Source: Acidaminobacter sp.
GTDB lineage: Bacteria > Bacillota > Clostridia > Peptostreptococcales > Acidaminobacteraceae
Length of the DNA stretch: 64,000 bases
Assembly: GCF_030247605.1 (NCBI RefSeq)
Contig: NZ_JAOTSB010000012.1
Location: forward strand, 20,740 to 84,739
Direction: 5' to 3'
A program made the translations under genes and the position numbers. The notes under the pieces were generated by a model, which made no database searches, had not been told where the DNA came from, and was given only the letters and a program-made list of their open reading frames with translations. This document shows positions 40,881-48,810 of the stretch, piece by piece (the first letter of the stretch is position 1; the number at the start of each line of letters is the position of its first letter).

Positions 40881-42228
40881 TCTCCAAAACAGAATCTACT
40901 CTCGGAATCCCATATTTGAACAAAACTGCAACCATCCCCAGCATGATCAAGCCCTTCACGACAGAGCTCCCGGAGATGGACCACCAAATGCCGTCGAGAC
41001 CCAGGAGTGCCCCGGCAGACAATATGTACGCAAACGGAACACGCAGGCCGGTAAAAACTATGCCGAGGACTGCAGGGTAAAGCGGCTTGTTCAGTGCGTT
41101 AAAACAGCCTGAGAACGTCATCTCTATACACATAAATACCTGTGAGAGCGACAGTATTTTGAGGTATCGAATACCTATAGCCACTGTAGTAGACTCACTT
41201 ACAAAAATTCTCATCAAGGGTTCACTGAAAAAATACAATAAGGCCGAGGTCCCTATACCGAACACTATCATGATTTGCCCTGCTTCAACCGTGCCTTTTC
41301 TAACCCGTTCAAATTGACCCGCTCCAAAATTTTGACCGACGAACGCGCTAAGTGCCGCAGCGAAGCCTTGAGCCGTCATATAAGTGATCGACTCGATCTG
41401 AACGCCAATTTTTTGTGCCGCAATTGCATCCGGACCAAAGGACGCGATCACCTTGGCAATCAGGATTGAAAACGTATTGAACAAGCAGCGCTGAAAAGAC
41501 ACTGGCAACCCTAACGCCAGCATGGATTTTACAGTCTCCAGCGAGAAAGGCTGTCTTAGAGAAAAAGCCTTGAATAATCTGCCGTGCAGAAGCATATAGA
41601 GCAGAATCCCCGTAACCAGGATCTGCGACAAGACCGTTGCTAACGCCGCACCGCCCACACCCAATCCCAGTACGAAAATGAAGATGGGATCAAGGACAAT
41701 ATTCGTCAGAATTCCTATTGAGTTGACTTTAAAGGGGATCCGGCTTTGACCAGCACCGTTGAACATGGATGCTATGACAAGATTCAAAAAGGAAAACAGC
41801 ATACCAACCGCCATGATACCCAGATAAGACCTTGCATTTTGCTCAACTTCAAAATTATTGATATCAAAAAATGCTATCAAAGGCCCTTTTGCCAGAGTTA
41901 AAAACAAGCCATAGACAAGGCCAAAGGCCACAGCTAAATAGAGCGCCATTCCGGCGATTTGTTTTGCGTAGGCTTCATTGCCGGCACCCAGACTTTGTGC
42001 GATTTTCACTTCAGTACCCACCTGTACCATGGTGATGATGGAGAGCCCAAACCACACGAAAAAACCCGCTGTGCCTATGGCCGCCACTGCATCACTGCCC
42101 AGTCGTCCAATCCACATCATATCGACTATCTGGTTGGCCATTTGTAGAAAGGCTGTCCCCATAATAGGCAGCGCTAAAGTGATCAGCGCTTTTGTAATAC
42201 TGCCGCGTAATAAGTATTGTGGATTCAC
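40861..42228 (-). CDS. MATE-family exporter (second)
   Basis: A 455-residue, 12-helix MATE exporter (MGTAFLQMANQIVDMMWIG near the start; NAVLDPIFIF-type stretch LTNIVLDPIFIFVLGLG near residue 185). The start is GTG 42228 with AAAAGGAG upstream. The C-terminus (VLETDTKLD) is encoded by the first unit of a 24-bp repeat, which also provides the TGA stop, so the native ending was probably replaced. Upstream is a strong hairpin leader. The substrate is unknown. Confidence 0.92.
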   Translation of the reverse strand: MNPQYLLRGSITKALITLALPIMGTAFLQMANQIVDMMWIGRLGSDAVAAIGTAGFFVWFGLSIITMVQVGTEVKIAQSLGAGNEAYAKQIAGMALYLAVAFGLVYGLFLTLAKGPLIAFFDINNFEVEQNARSYLGIMAVGMLFSFLNLVIASMFNGAGQSRIPFKVNSIGILTNIVLDPIFIFVLGLGVGGAALATVLSQILVTGILLYMLLHGRLFKAFSLRQPFSLETVKSMLALGLPVSFQRCLFNTFSILIAKVIASFGPDAIAAQKIGVQIESITYMTAQGFAAALSAFVGQNFGAGQFERVRKGTVEAGQIMIVFGIGTSALLYFFSEPLMRIFVSESTTVAIGIRYLKILSLSQVFMCIEMTFSGCFNALNKPLYPAVLGIVFTGLRVPFAYILSAGALLGLDGIWWSISGSSVVKGLIMLGMVAVLFKYGIPRVDSVLETDTKLD

Positions 42229-42582
42229 GGTGTGGTCTCCTTTTGGTTATGACACAAGTTAGATATGGCAATGGTTCAAGTGACTGACGGCCTCAGTCCT
42301 TGTGAACCTGACAGGTCAGGCAGCACCGAAACAACTTCAGCACAAATAGTTTCATTGAATACTCTAATTCTATACGAAAAAATTGGACGTGAAAAGATGT
42401 TTTTGGTTATATCATTCCTTCTGATTCAAAGTATGTCAATGATTAACAACGCCGCCAACAGTCTCAGCGGATCCCTTAAAAGCTGACCTCAAATTAATGT
42501 ATGTCACAAACTATTGAATTCGCTGCAACTCAGGCAATAAATTATTTTTTATAAAATTCATTTACAAATTATCGAAATATTC
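42229..42582. other. Intergenic region between the second MATE gene and the T-box
   Basis: About 350 bp, AT-rich toward the right. It contains a hairpin at 42274-42309 (GGTTCA...TGAACC outside, GACTGA-CGGCC-TCAGTC inside) about 45 nt upstream of the MATE start, possibly a leader element of that gene. No supported gene is seen. Confidence 0.5.
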
Positions 42583-42611
42583 TTGACATGTCTCTCTCCA
42601 GTACCTATAAT
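42583..42611 (+). promoter_or_regulatory. Consensus promoter of the ilvBH T-box transcript
   Basis: TTGACA (42583-42588), 17 nt, TATAAT (42606-42611): a perfect vegetative promoter. Confidence 0.88.
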
Positions 42612-42617
42612 GAGAAC

Positions 42618-42937
42618 AATATCTAAAAAGGTGTTGACGGAGTTAAAGGTATCCCCCGTGTTCCAAGAGAGTCGCTACCGGTGTGAATGCGACATCACGG
42701 CATACTTATGCTCGCTCTCGAACCGTCTGTTCGAACAGGACCAAGCATTCCAGCCCTTCATACGGCTCGAACCGCTGAAGTCCCGAGTAGGTCAGGCCGC
42801 GTGCTCGCGTTACAGGGCAATGGTTCTGTCATATACGCTGACACGACCTGATCGAGTGATGTCCAGGAACTGGGCATACATAGAGTGGTACCGCGGAGTA
42901 AACTTCGCCTCTAACAAACAGAGGCGGAGTTTTTTTA
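42618..42937 (+). ncRNA. T-box leader (tRNA-sensing riboswitch) of ilvBH
   Basis: A 320-nt leader with the T-box core GAGTGGTACCGCGG (42883-42896). The UGGU bulge pairs with an uncharged tRNA whose discriminator base is A. Stem I starts with GACGG (about 42637) pairing with CCGTC (about 42724). Its apical part shows AGAGAG, ACCGGTGTGAA and a GTCGC/GCGAC stem. A 3' terminator (ACTTCGCCTCT with AGAGGCGGAGT, 42902-42930, then seven T) competes with the antiterminator. Low charged-tRNA levels should switch on ilvBH. The specifier codon is not certain: CTC (Leu) near 42711-42717 in the internal loop, or ATC (Ile) near 42694. Confidence 0.9.
42902..42937 (+). terminator. T-box attenuator terminator
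   Basis: An 11-bp stem with one U-G pair, a 7-nt loop and seven T residues, directly after the T-box core and 50 nt before ilvB. Confidence 0.9.
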
Positions 42938-42986
42938 TTACCCACACCCTTATGTCACACCAGAAACGAAAGGAGCTAGATGTAAA

Positions 42987-44609
42987 GTGAGAGTAGCGGA
43001 CATTATCATTAAAGCATTTGAAACGCAGGGAATCACAACAATCTTTGGTTATCCGGGCGGCGCAAACCTGCCGCTTTATGATGCACTAAGACTAAACACA
43101 AATGTCAAACACGTCCTTGTCCGCAACGAGCAGGCAGCAGCCCACGCGGCAAACGGATATGCCCGCGCAAACAAAAAAATAGGCGCCTGCATGGCGACTT
43201 CGGGACCGGGCGCAACTAACCTTATCACCGGAATTGCAACAGCTTATATGGACTCCATTCCCATGATCATCATTACCGGCCAGGTTAAGTCCGACCTCAT
43301 AGGCAAAGACGTCTTCCAGGAAGCGGATATTGTCGGTGCAACAGAATCCTTTACTAAGCATAATTATTTGGTCAAGAACCCAACTGAAATTCCAAGAGTT
43401 TTGGCCGAAGCTTTTTATATTGCGACAACAGGAAGACCTGGACCGGTACTAATCGACATTCCACGCGATGTGCTTGAAGCGCGTATCCCATTCTCAGTTC
43501 TTCCAAATATCTCTATTCCGGGGTATAATCCAACGACAGAAGGCCACGCCGGACAAATCAAGCGTGCACTGCAGAAACTGAATGCAGCCAAGCGCCCTAT
43601 CATTTTTGCAGGCGGCGGTGTCATAGCCGCAAAAGCGACCAAGGAACTTCAAGCTTTCGCGAACGCGGCAAACATCCCGGTCATCAACACCCTGATGGGT
43701 CTCGGTTCTTTCCCTATGGATTCACCGCTCTTTATTGGCATGGTTGGTTATCATGGCCAGGATTACGCCATGGAAATCATAAGCAAAGCTGATTTTGTCC
43801 TGATCGCAGGCTCCAGAATGTCTGACCGGGCGACACTAAACTTTAAAGCTTTGAGCCCTCAAGCAGACGTCGTTCACATTGACATTGACCCGGCAGAAAT
43901 CGGAAAAATCTTCAATCATCAGATTCCGATGGTCGGCGACCTCAAACTGATCCTCAAAAAACTGGTTGAAAAGATCACACCACTGGAGACCAAAGACTGG
44001 CTGGAGGAAATTGCCCAGATCAAGCCAAAACTTGATCCTGTCATTGCCAACGACTCAAAAACAGTAAGTCCAAAGATCGCCCTTCGCATCCTTTCTGAGA
44101 AATTGGACAATGACGCCATTCTTGTCGCGGATGTCGGTCAGAATCAAATCATTGCCGCGCGCAACTTCCCATACAACGGCAATAGGATGTATCTCACTTC
44201 AGGCGGCCTGGGCACAATGGGCTACAGCTTGCCGGCGGCTATTGGCGCAACTTATGGCGCTCCTGACAAGCAAGTCGTCAGTGTGGTTGGAGACGGCGGT
44301 ATTCAGATGCTGATCGCTGAGCTTGGCACATTAAAGCAATCCGGTCACAAAATGATGGTTATGCTGTTTAACAACCATCGGCTGGGTATGGTTAGAGAAC
44401 TTCAGGATACACAGTTTAACAGCAACTACTATGCAGTGGACTGGGAATTCACCCCGGATTTTGTCAAAATCGCGGAAGCCTATGGTCTGCCGGCTGTTCG
44501 GGTCACTTCAAATGCAGAGGTTGGCAAGGCAATTGATGCTGCCCTCGCCGCAGACGGTCCTTACTTTATTGAATGCATGGTTGATCCTGAAGAGAATTGC
44601 TTAACGTAA
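42987..44609 (+). CDS. ilvB: Acetolactate synthase large subunit
   Basis: A 540-residue thiamine-diphosphate enzyme that makes 2-acetolactate or 2-aceto-2-hydroxybutyrate, the first common step of branched-chain amino acid synthesis. FGYPGGANLPLYDAL and the catalytic Glu in VRNEQAAAHAANGYAR are near the N-terminus. The ThDP motif GDGGIQM...NNHRLGM is near residues 435-465, and the middle FAD-type domain is present. The start is GTG 42987; AGGAG lies somewhat far upstream (about 13 nt), and no better start exists. A T-box precedes it and ilvH follows after 36 nt. No ilvC or ilvD is in the window. Confidence 0.95.
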   Translation: MRVADIIIKAFETQGITTIFGYPGGANLPLYDALRLNTNVKHVLVRNEQAAAHAANGYARANKKIGACMATSGPGATNLITGIATAYMDSIPMIIITGQVKSDLIGKDVFQEADIVGATESFTKHNYLVKNPTEIPRVLAEAFYIATTGRPGPVLIDIPRDVLEARIPFSVLPNISIPGYNPTTEGHAGQIKRALQKLNAAKRPIIFAGGGVIAAKATKELQAFANAANIPVINTLMGLGSFPMDSPLFIGMVGYHGQDYAMEIISKADFVLIAGSRMSDRATLNFKALSPQADVVHIDIDPAEIGKIFNHQIPMVGDLKLILKKLVEKITPLETKDWLEEIAQIKPKLDPVIANDSKTVSPKIALRILSEKLDNDAILVADVGQNQIIAARNFPYNGNRMYLTSGGLGTMGYSLPAAIGATYGAPDKQVVSVVGDGGIQMLIAELGTLKQSGHKMMVMLFNNHRLGMVRELQDTQFNSNYYAVDWEFTPDFVKIAEAYGLPAVRVTSNAEVGKAIDAALAADGPYFIECMVDPEENCLT

Positions 44610-44645
44610 ACTGAGTTCATGATGCAGATGTAGGAGGCTCATATT

Positions 44646-45128
44646 ATGGTAGTCCAAAAACGTTTTATTTCCCTTTTGGTTGAAAATAATGCCGGTGTGC
44701 TCAGCCGAATCGCCGGCCTTTTTACCCGGCGCGGTTACAACATAGAGTCATTGACCGTTGGCGAAACAGAAAATCCACGAATTTCACGGATGACCATTGT
44801 CATGACCTGTGACTCCGCAACTTTCGAGCAAATCAAAAAACAGCTGAACAAGCTGATTGAGGTCATCAAGATCACTGAACTCAAAAATGACAACGCTTTG
44901 ATGAGGGAGCTCATCCTCATTAAGTTAAAGGCGAATGACAATGACAGATCCAAGCTCATTGAAATCAGCAACATTTTCCGAGCCAAAATCATAGATGTGA
45001 CCATGTCCACCATGACCATTGAGCTGACCGGCGACGAAATTAAAGTCAGTGGTTTTCTTGAGATGATGCGGCCATTTGGCATCGTCGAGTTAATCAGAAC
45101 TGGATTCTGCGGTATCGAACGGGGCTAG
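44646..45128 (+). CDS. ilvH: Acetolactate synthase small (regulatory) subunit
   Basis: A 160-residue ACT-domain subunit that activates the large subunit and confers valine feedback control. The ACT domain is at 1-80 (ISLLVENNAGVLSRIAGLFTRRGYNIESL) (first part ISLLVENNAGVLSR, then IAGLFTRRGYNIESL), and the C-terminal ALS_ss_C domain contains MRELILIKLKAN and MRPFGIVELIRTG. TAGGAGG precedes the ATG by nine bases. It is the second gene of the T-box-controlled transcript, which a strong terminator ends 40 nt later. Confidence 0.95.
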   Translation: MVVQKRFISLLVENNAGVLSRIAGLFTRRGYNIESLTVGETENPRISRMTIVMTCDSATFEQIKKQLNKLIEVIKITELKNDNALMRELILIKLKANDNDRSKLIEISNIFRAKIIDVTMSTMTIELTGDEIKVSGFLEMMRPFGIVELIRTGFCGIERG

Positions 45129-45167
45129 TAACGACTGCTTTACAGCGCTTCAATTGGCAGAATAAAT

Positions 45168-45215
45168 AAACCCTCCGGACTTGTGATCTTTCCCATCACA
45201 GTCCGGAGGGTTTTT
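45168..45215. terminator. Bidirectional terminator after ilvH
   Basis: AAACCCTCCGGAC pairs with GTCCGGAGGGTTT around an inner TTGTGA...TCACA hairpin; T runs occur on both strands, so it serves ilvH and the convergent small gene. Confidence 0.9.
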
Positions 45216-45224
45216 CAGTTCGCA

Positions 45225-45569
45225 TTACAGCATATTGAGACCTTCTGCTTCCAGGGACTTCATACCCAGAAAGCGTTTGAGGTGAATTCTGACCTCGCCC
45301 TTTCTGGCGTCAGCGCCCTTAAAGACATAGACCCTAAGTCCATCCTGATTAAAAATGTCATATTTGTGAATTGGATCTTTAGGAGGGCCAAAATGAACTG
45401 TGGGCTCGCTGACGGGGACACAGCTGTTTCCTGCAGTAAACAGATCCAGAGTCAGCTCAGTTTGGCCTTTCTCAGCAGCGAGCTTCAAAACTTCTTCAGA
45501 GATGATCAGCTTAATGTTGAGATTCCCCCCTTCTTTTCTCAAATCAACGCGAGTCAGCGTCTTACTCAA
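45225..45569 (-). CDS. Small protein resembling the CC/Se-motif (HesB-like) family
   Basis: A 114-residue cytoplasmic protein. Its layout (ELTLDLFTAGNSCVPVSEP, VHFGPPKDPIHKYD, GLRVYVFKG, FLGMKSLEAEGL) resembles the small HesB/IscA-like family known for a CC or selenocysteine motif, but only one Cys (in GNSC) is left. The family assignment is from memory of pattern and is moderate at best. It begins at TTG 45569, nine bases after the CstA stop. Ribosome binding is unclear; a later start near the GAAGGGGGGAA at 45527 is possible but lacks a standard codon. It probably shares the cstA transcript. Confidence 0.55.
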   Translation of the reverse strand: MSKTLTRVDLRKEGGNLNIKLIISEEVLKLAAEKGQTELTLDLFTAGNSCVPVSEPTVHFGPPKDPIHKYDIFNQDGLRVYVFKGADARKGEVRIHLKRFLGMKSLEAEGLNML

Positions 45570-45578
45570 GGAACCGCG

Positions 45579-47204
45579 CTACTTCGCTTCTTTAGGCACA
45601 ACAACTTCATTAGAAAAGAGAACTTTGTAAGACAGCTTGATGAGCACCAGCGCTAGGACAAACAGCACCGCGCCAAAGATGACCAGAGCGTAGTTACCGC
45701 CTGCCAGGTTCGTCCTGACCAGGAAAACAAGTGCCGTCAAAGTGACCGCGAACATGAAGACCATAGGGACTTTGATCATAGTATGCGCCTTGCCGGCTTT
45801 TTTAAGCCATGCTGCAGCCGCGAGAAGTGCCAACGCCGCGAGCAATTGGTTCGCTGATCCGAAGACCGGCCATACTTTCGCGTATCCGGTTGCGCCGAGC
45901 CAGCCGCCAACTGCGACCGTCACCAGCGTCGCGAAATATCTATTGGTCAGCAGCTTGGTCGCCCCTGTTGCCTGAGCTTCACCCTTGTCAAAGAATTCCT
46001 GGAAGATAAAGCGTCCAATCCTGGTTCCTGAGTCGAGGGAAGTTAAAGCAAAAGCGGAAACGGCCAATGCAACAAAGGATTTTCCAAGTGCTATGTCTAT
46101 GCCGATGGTCGTCATAAACGTACCAACTCCATCTGCGAATACATTAGTTGGTCCTCCTGCTGCAAGGAGCTCTGCCAAACGGTCCGCGCCTATATAAGCG
46201 GCAGTGATCAGTGAAACGACCGCGAGAACGCCTTCAATCAGCATGGAGCCATAGCCAATCAATTTGATGTCTTTTTCTGAATCAATCTGCTTGGAGGACG
46301 TACCTGAGCTGATCAGGGAGTGGAATCCGGAGATCGCGCCGCAGGCAACCGTAACAAACAGAATTGGAAACATGTAACTGGTCCCGACTTTAAAACCGGT
46401 AACGGCCGGCAGCTGGATGTCAGGTCGGAAGAACAATAGTCCAACAACCGCGCCGCCAATCATAGCATAAAGCAGGAATGAGTTCAAATAATCTCTCGGC
46501 TGAAGCAGGATCCAGACCGGAGTAACTGAAGCGACGAAAATATAGGCTAGAATGAAGGCATACCAAACCTCAAAGGAAGCGACAATAGGAAACTGTACGC
46601 CAACCCAGACACACGCGAAAAGGAGAATAACGCCTACTATGGTTGCCGGCATGAGACCAATGCCCATTCTGTTTGTCGCGAAGCCAAAGACCACAGCGAG
46701 CGCAATGAACAGCAGGGATGTCGTCGCGACAGACGGCACACCAACGAAGCTGTTGGCGACGATATTCGCAAAAGCTGCGATAACAAGCAGCAGTGTTACC
46801 CAGGCGAATAAGTTGAATAGTTTCTTGCCCGTATCGCCAATAGTGTCCTCGATGACATTACCGATTGATTTACTGTCATGTCTCACAGAGGCGAACAGTG
46901 AAGCGAAGTCATGGACGCCTCCGAAAAAGATGCTGCCAAAGACAATCCATAAAAATACCGGTACCCAGCCAAAAATGGCAGCGGAGATTGGACCGACAAT
47001 AGGTCCTGCACCGGCGATGGACGCGAAGTGGTGACCTAAGAGTACCGGCGCCTTGGCAGGCACGTAATCCACCCCGTCACCCATAGTATGGGCAGGCGTT
47101 TTTCGACTGACGTCGACGCCCCATTTCTTGGCGAGCCACGAACCATATGTAACATAAGCAATTAAAAAGACAATGATGGAGACAGCAATGAGTGTTAAAG
47201 CCAT
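45579..47204 (-). CDS. cstA: CstA-family carbon starvation / pyruvate-peptide transporter
   Basis: A 541-residue membrane protein with about 16 hydrophobic segments. The hallmarks are APVLLGHHFASIAGAGPIVGP, GSIFFGGVHDFASL and GFHSLISSGTSSKQ. CstA proteins import pyruvate or peptides under carbon limitation. GGGAGGTAG precedes ATG 47204. It is shorter than E. coli CstA (about 700) but normal for the Firmicutes form. A structured leader (47223-47305) and the small HesB-like gene downstream are its neighbours. Confidence 0.94.
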   Translation of the reverse strand: MALTLIAVSIIVFLIAYVTYGSWLAKKWGVDVSRKTPAHTMGDGVDYVPAKAPVLLGHHFASIAGAGPIVGPISAAIFGWVPVFLWIVFGSIFFGGVHDFASLFASVRHDSKSIGNVIEDTIGDTGKKLFNLFAWVTLLLVIAAFANIVANSFVGVPSVATTSLLFIALAVVFGFATNRMGIGLMPATIVGVILLFACVWVGVQFPIVASFEVWYAFILAYIFVASVTPVWILLQPRDYLNSFLLYAMIGGAVVGLLFFRPDIQLPAVTGFKVGTSYMFPILFVTVACGAISGFHSLISSGTSSKQIDSEKDIKLIGYGSMLIEGVLAVVSLITAAYIGADRLAELLAAGGPTNVFADGVGTFMTTIGIDIALGKSFVALAVSAFALTSLDSGTRIGRFIFQEFFDKGEAQATGATKLLTNRYFATLVTVAVGGWLGATGYAKVWPVFGSANQLLAALALLAAAAWLKKAGKAHTMIKVPMVFMFAVTLTALVFLVRTNLAGGNYALVIFGAVLFVLALVLIKLSYKVLFSNEVVVPKEAK

Positions 47205-47222
47205 AACCCTACCTCCCTAATG

Positions 47223-47305
47223 ATCTATTGTATCTCGGACCTCTGCAGTTGTCCGGGATGACCATGCAAAAGGCCTCGCCCCTGTTCAGGGGTGGGCTTG
47301 AAGCT
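47223..47305 (-). promoter_or_regulatory. Structured leader upstream of cstA
   Basis: On the minus strand two hairpins follow each other: CCCCTG-AA-CAGGGG within AAGCCCA...GAGGCCTTTT, and CGGAC...GTCCG. The first ends in a short T run and could be a weak attenuator. I do not recognise a known riboswitch. Confidence 0.4.
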
Positions 47306-47342
47306 ATGTAACCTAGAACCAAATACACTTAATTCTTTGAAG

Positions 47343-47861
47343 CTAAACCACCTCTGCGGTGCCGATGGTATTAAAAAATTTCGCCGCCTTTTTCGCTTCC
47401 CTGCTCGCGGTTACGGTTTGACTTTCTGTCTCGATCAGGATGATTCTGAATGAAGTCCACCCCTTGAGGCCAAGCCAGTAAGACTGCTGCTTTCTATACC
47501 GCTCAACTTTGCGTCTAATTTCCGGATCCACGGGCCCTGATGTCAGAAGAACCCCCGTCACGACCGTAGACATGTGCTCTTCGCTTGGAACCACATGGCG
47601 TTCGGCTGCTTCCAGCATTGCCGCTTCAAGTCGGTCTAACCAGGAACTGTCCAAATCCTCTAAGGCTTTCACGAAGCAAAGCTCATTGTTTTCAAATGCA
47701 TACATAACCGCGGATTTGAACAACAAATAGGCTTCATTTCTAATATTGGAACGCGCGGCAAGATCAAACCGGATATCGCCGTAAAGCATTTCAGACTCCG
47801 GCAGAAAATCAAAATAGCGTTTTAACTTATCTCTAAGCTGCTCCAAATGGTTTGATGTCAC
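47343..47861 (-). CDS. Unknown cytoplasmic protein (172 residues)
   Basis: I do not recognise this protein. It is soluble, mainly helical in the first 110 residues (LEQLRDKLKRYFDFLPESEMLYGD; WLDRLEAAMLEAAERHVV), and ends with a beta-rich stretch (SYWLGLKGWTSFRIILIETESQ). There are no cysteine motifs, signal or membrane segments. GTG 47861 is six bases from GGGGTG and is preferred over a GTG three codons earlier. It lies upstream of cstA on the same strand with 138 nt between, so a functional link is not clear. Confidence 0.65.
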   Translation of the reverse strand: MTSNHLEQLRDKLKRYFDFLPESEMLYGDIRFDLAARSNIRNEAYLLFKSAVMYAFENNELCFVKALEDLDSSWLDRLEAAMLEAAERHVVPSEEHMSTVVTGVLLTSGPVDPEIRRKVERYRKQQSYWLGLKGWTSFRIILIETESQTVTASREAKKAAKFFNTIGTAEVV

Positions 47862-47994
47862 GTTGAACACCCCGATTCCAATTTTGTATTATCGTAACAC
47901 AATTCTGATAATTCGGGACAGACATTGCATGAGTTACCAAATTCCATGCATGAAATACCGTGTTATTCTGGTTACACTTAAGTTTTGCGCACGC

Positions 47995-48072
47995 AAAAGG
48001 CATATGACATCCAAATGAGTAGCCTTTGTGGCTCAGACTCATATTTAATCACTTGGATGCATATGCCTTTTT
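47995..48072. terminator. Long hairpin with T runs on both strands
   Basis: AAAAGGCATATG and CATATGCCTTTTT form the base, with CATCCAA/TTGGATG next and a smaller GAGT...ACTC hairpin inside. It follows the YtxH gene (minus strand) and probably ends its transcript. Confidence 0.75.
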
Positions 48073-48085
48073 CTATCATGTAAGT

Positions 48086-48616
48086 TTACTTGTTGATTTC
48101 CTCAGACGCTTCAGCGACTTCATCCTCAACGGCTTCTTTAACTTCCTCTGCGTCTTCTTTAACTGCCTTAACCTTGGATTTCACTGTTTTCTTAACCTCT
48201 TCGACTTTTTCTGAACCAGCGTCTACAACGCCTTCGAAAAATTCTTCTGCATCTTCAAAGAAGTCTTCTGCAACCTCTTCAGCATCTTCAAAAGAGTCTT
48301 CCAGTTTTTTCTTTTTGGCGCTCAAGAGGCCACTGGCCTTGTCTTTAAGATCCACAGCTTTTTCCTTAGCGCCTTCCAATGCGCCTGAAGTCGTGTCCAC
48401 AACTTTGTCAACATTCGCTTTTACTTTTTCCGCACTGTCAGAAACCGTTTGTTTGACATCTTCACGCAGTTCTTTACCGGACTTAGGTGCAGTAAACAAG
48501 GCGACGAGTCCTCCCAGCAATGCACCAATACCAAGACCGGCACCTACTTTTTTAGCATCTTCTAATTTTTGTTTTCTGGCAATGGCTGCTTTTTTCTGTT
48601 TAAGTTTTTTCAACAT
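48086..48616 (-). CDS. YtxH-domain protein
   Basis: A 176-residue YtxH-family protein. A glycine-zipper membrane segment (VGAGLGIGALLGGLVALFTAP, about residues 24-44, followed by KSGKELRED) is the family signature. The rest is a highly charged, Lys/Glu/Asp-rich helical tail that should form a long coiled coil or amphipathic helix (EDAEEVAEDFFEDAEEF). YtxH proteins are linked to general stress responses in Firmicutes; the molecular job is unknown. ATG 48616 has AAAAGGAG eight bases upstream; a GTG three codons earlier overlaps that site. Confidence 0.88.
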   Translation of the reverse strand: MLKKLKQKKAAIARKQKLEDAKKVGAGLGIGALLGGLVALFTAPKSGKELREDVKQTVSDSAEKVKANVDKVVDTTSGALEGAKEKAVDLKDKASGLLSAKKKKLEDSFEDAEEVAEDFFEDAEEFFEGVVDAGSEKVEEVKKTVKSKVKAVKEDAEEVKEAVEDEVAEASEEINK

Positions 48617-48726
48617 GAGATCCACTCCTTTTGCCTATATTTTATTTTCCTTACCACCATTTATAACCAGTTAGATATTATCTAAACACAGCGTTTCGAA
48701 ATTCTGTATCGTATCCCTTCAAATTC

Positions 48727-48755
48727 TTGACTTTTCACAGGTTTAACGATACTAT
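48727..48755 (+). promoter_or_regulatory. Promoter of prfC
   Basis: TTGACT (48727-48732), 17 nt, TACTAT (48750-48755), 55 nt before the ATG. Confidence 0.65.
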
Positions 48756-48810
48756 TTTACTTTGAATGACACTGAATCACTCCAATTCATGATTATAAAG
48801 GAAGCTGAGT

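Noticed and set aside
42583..42990. Open frame of 135 codons upstream of ilvB
   Set aside because: It begins inside the -35 box and runs through the T-box leader, including its terminator; the RNA structure explains the sequence.
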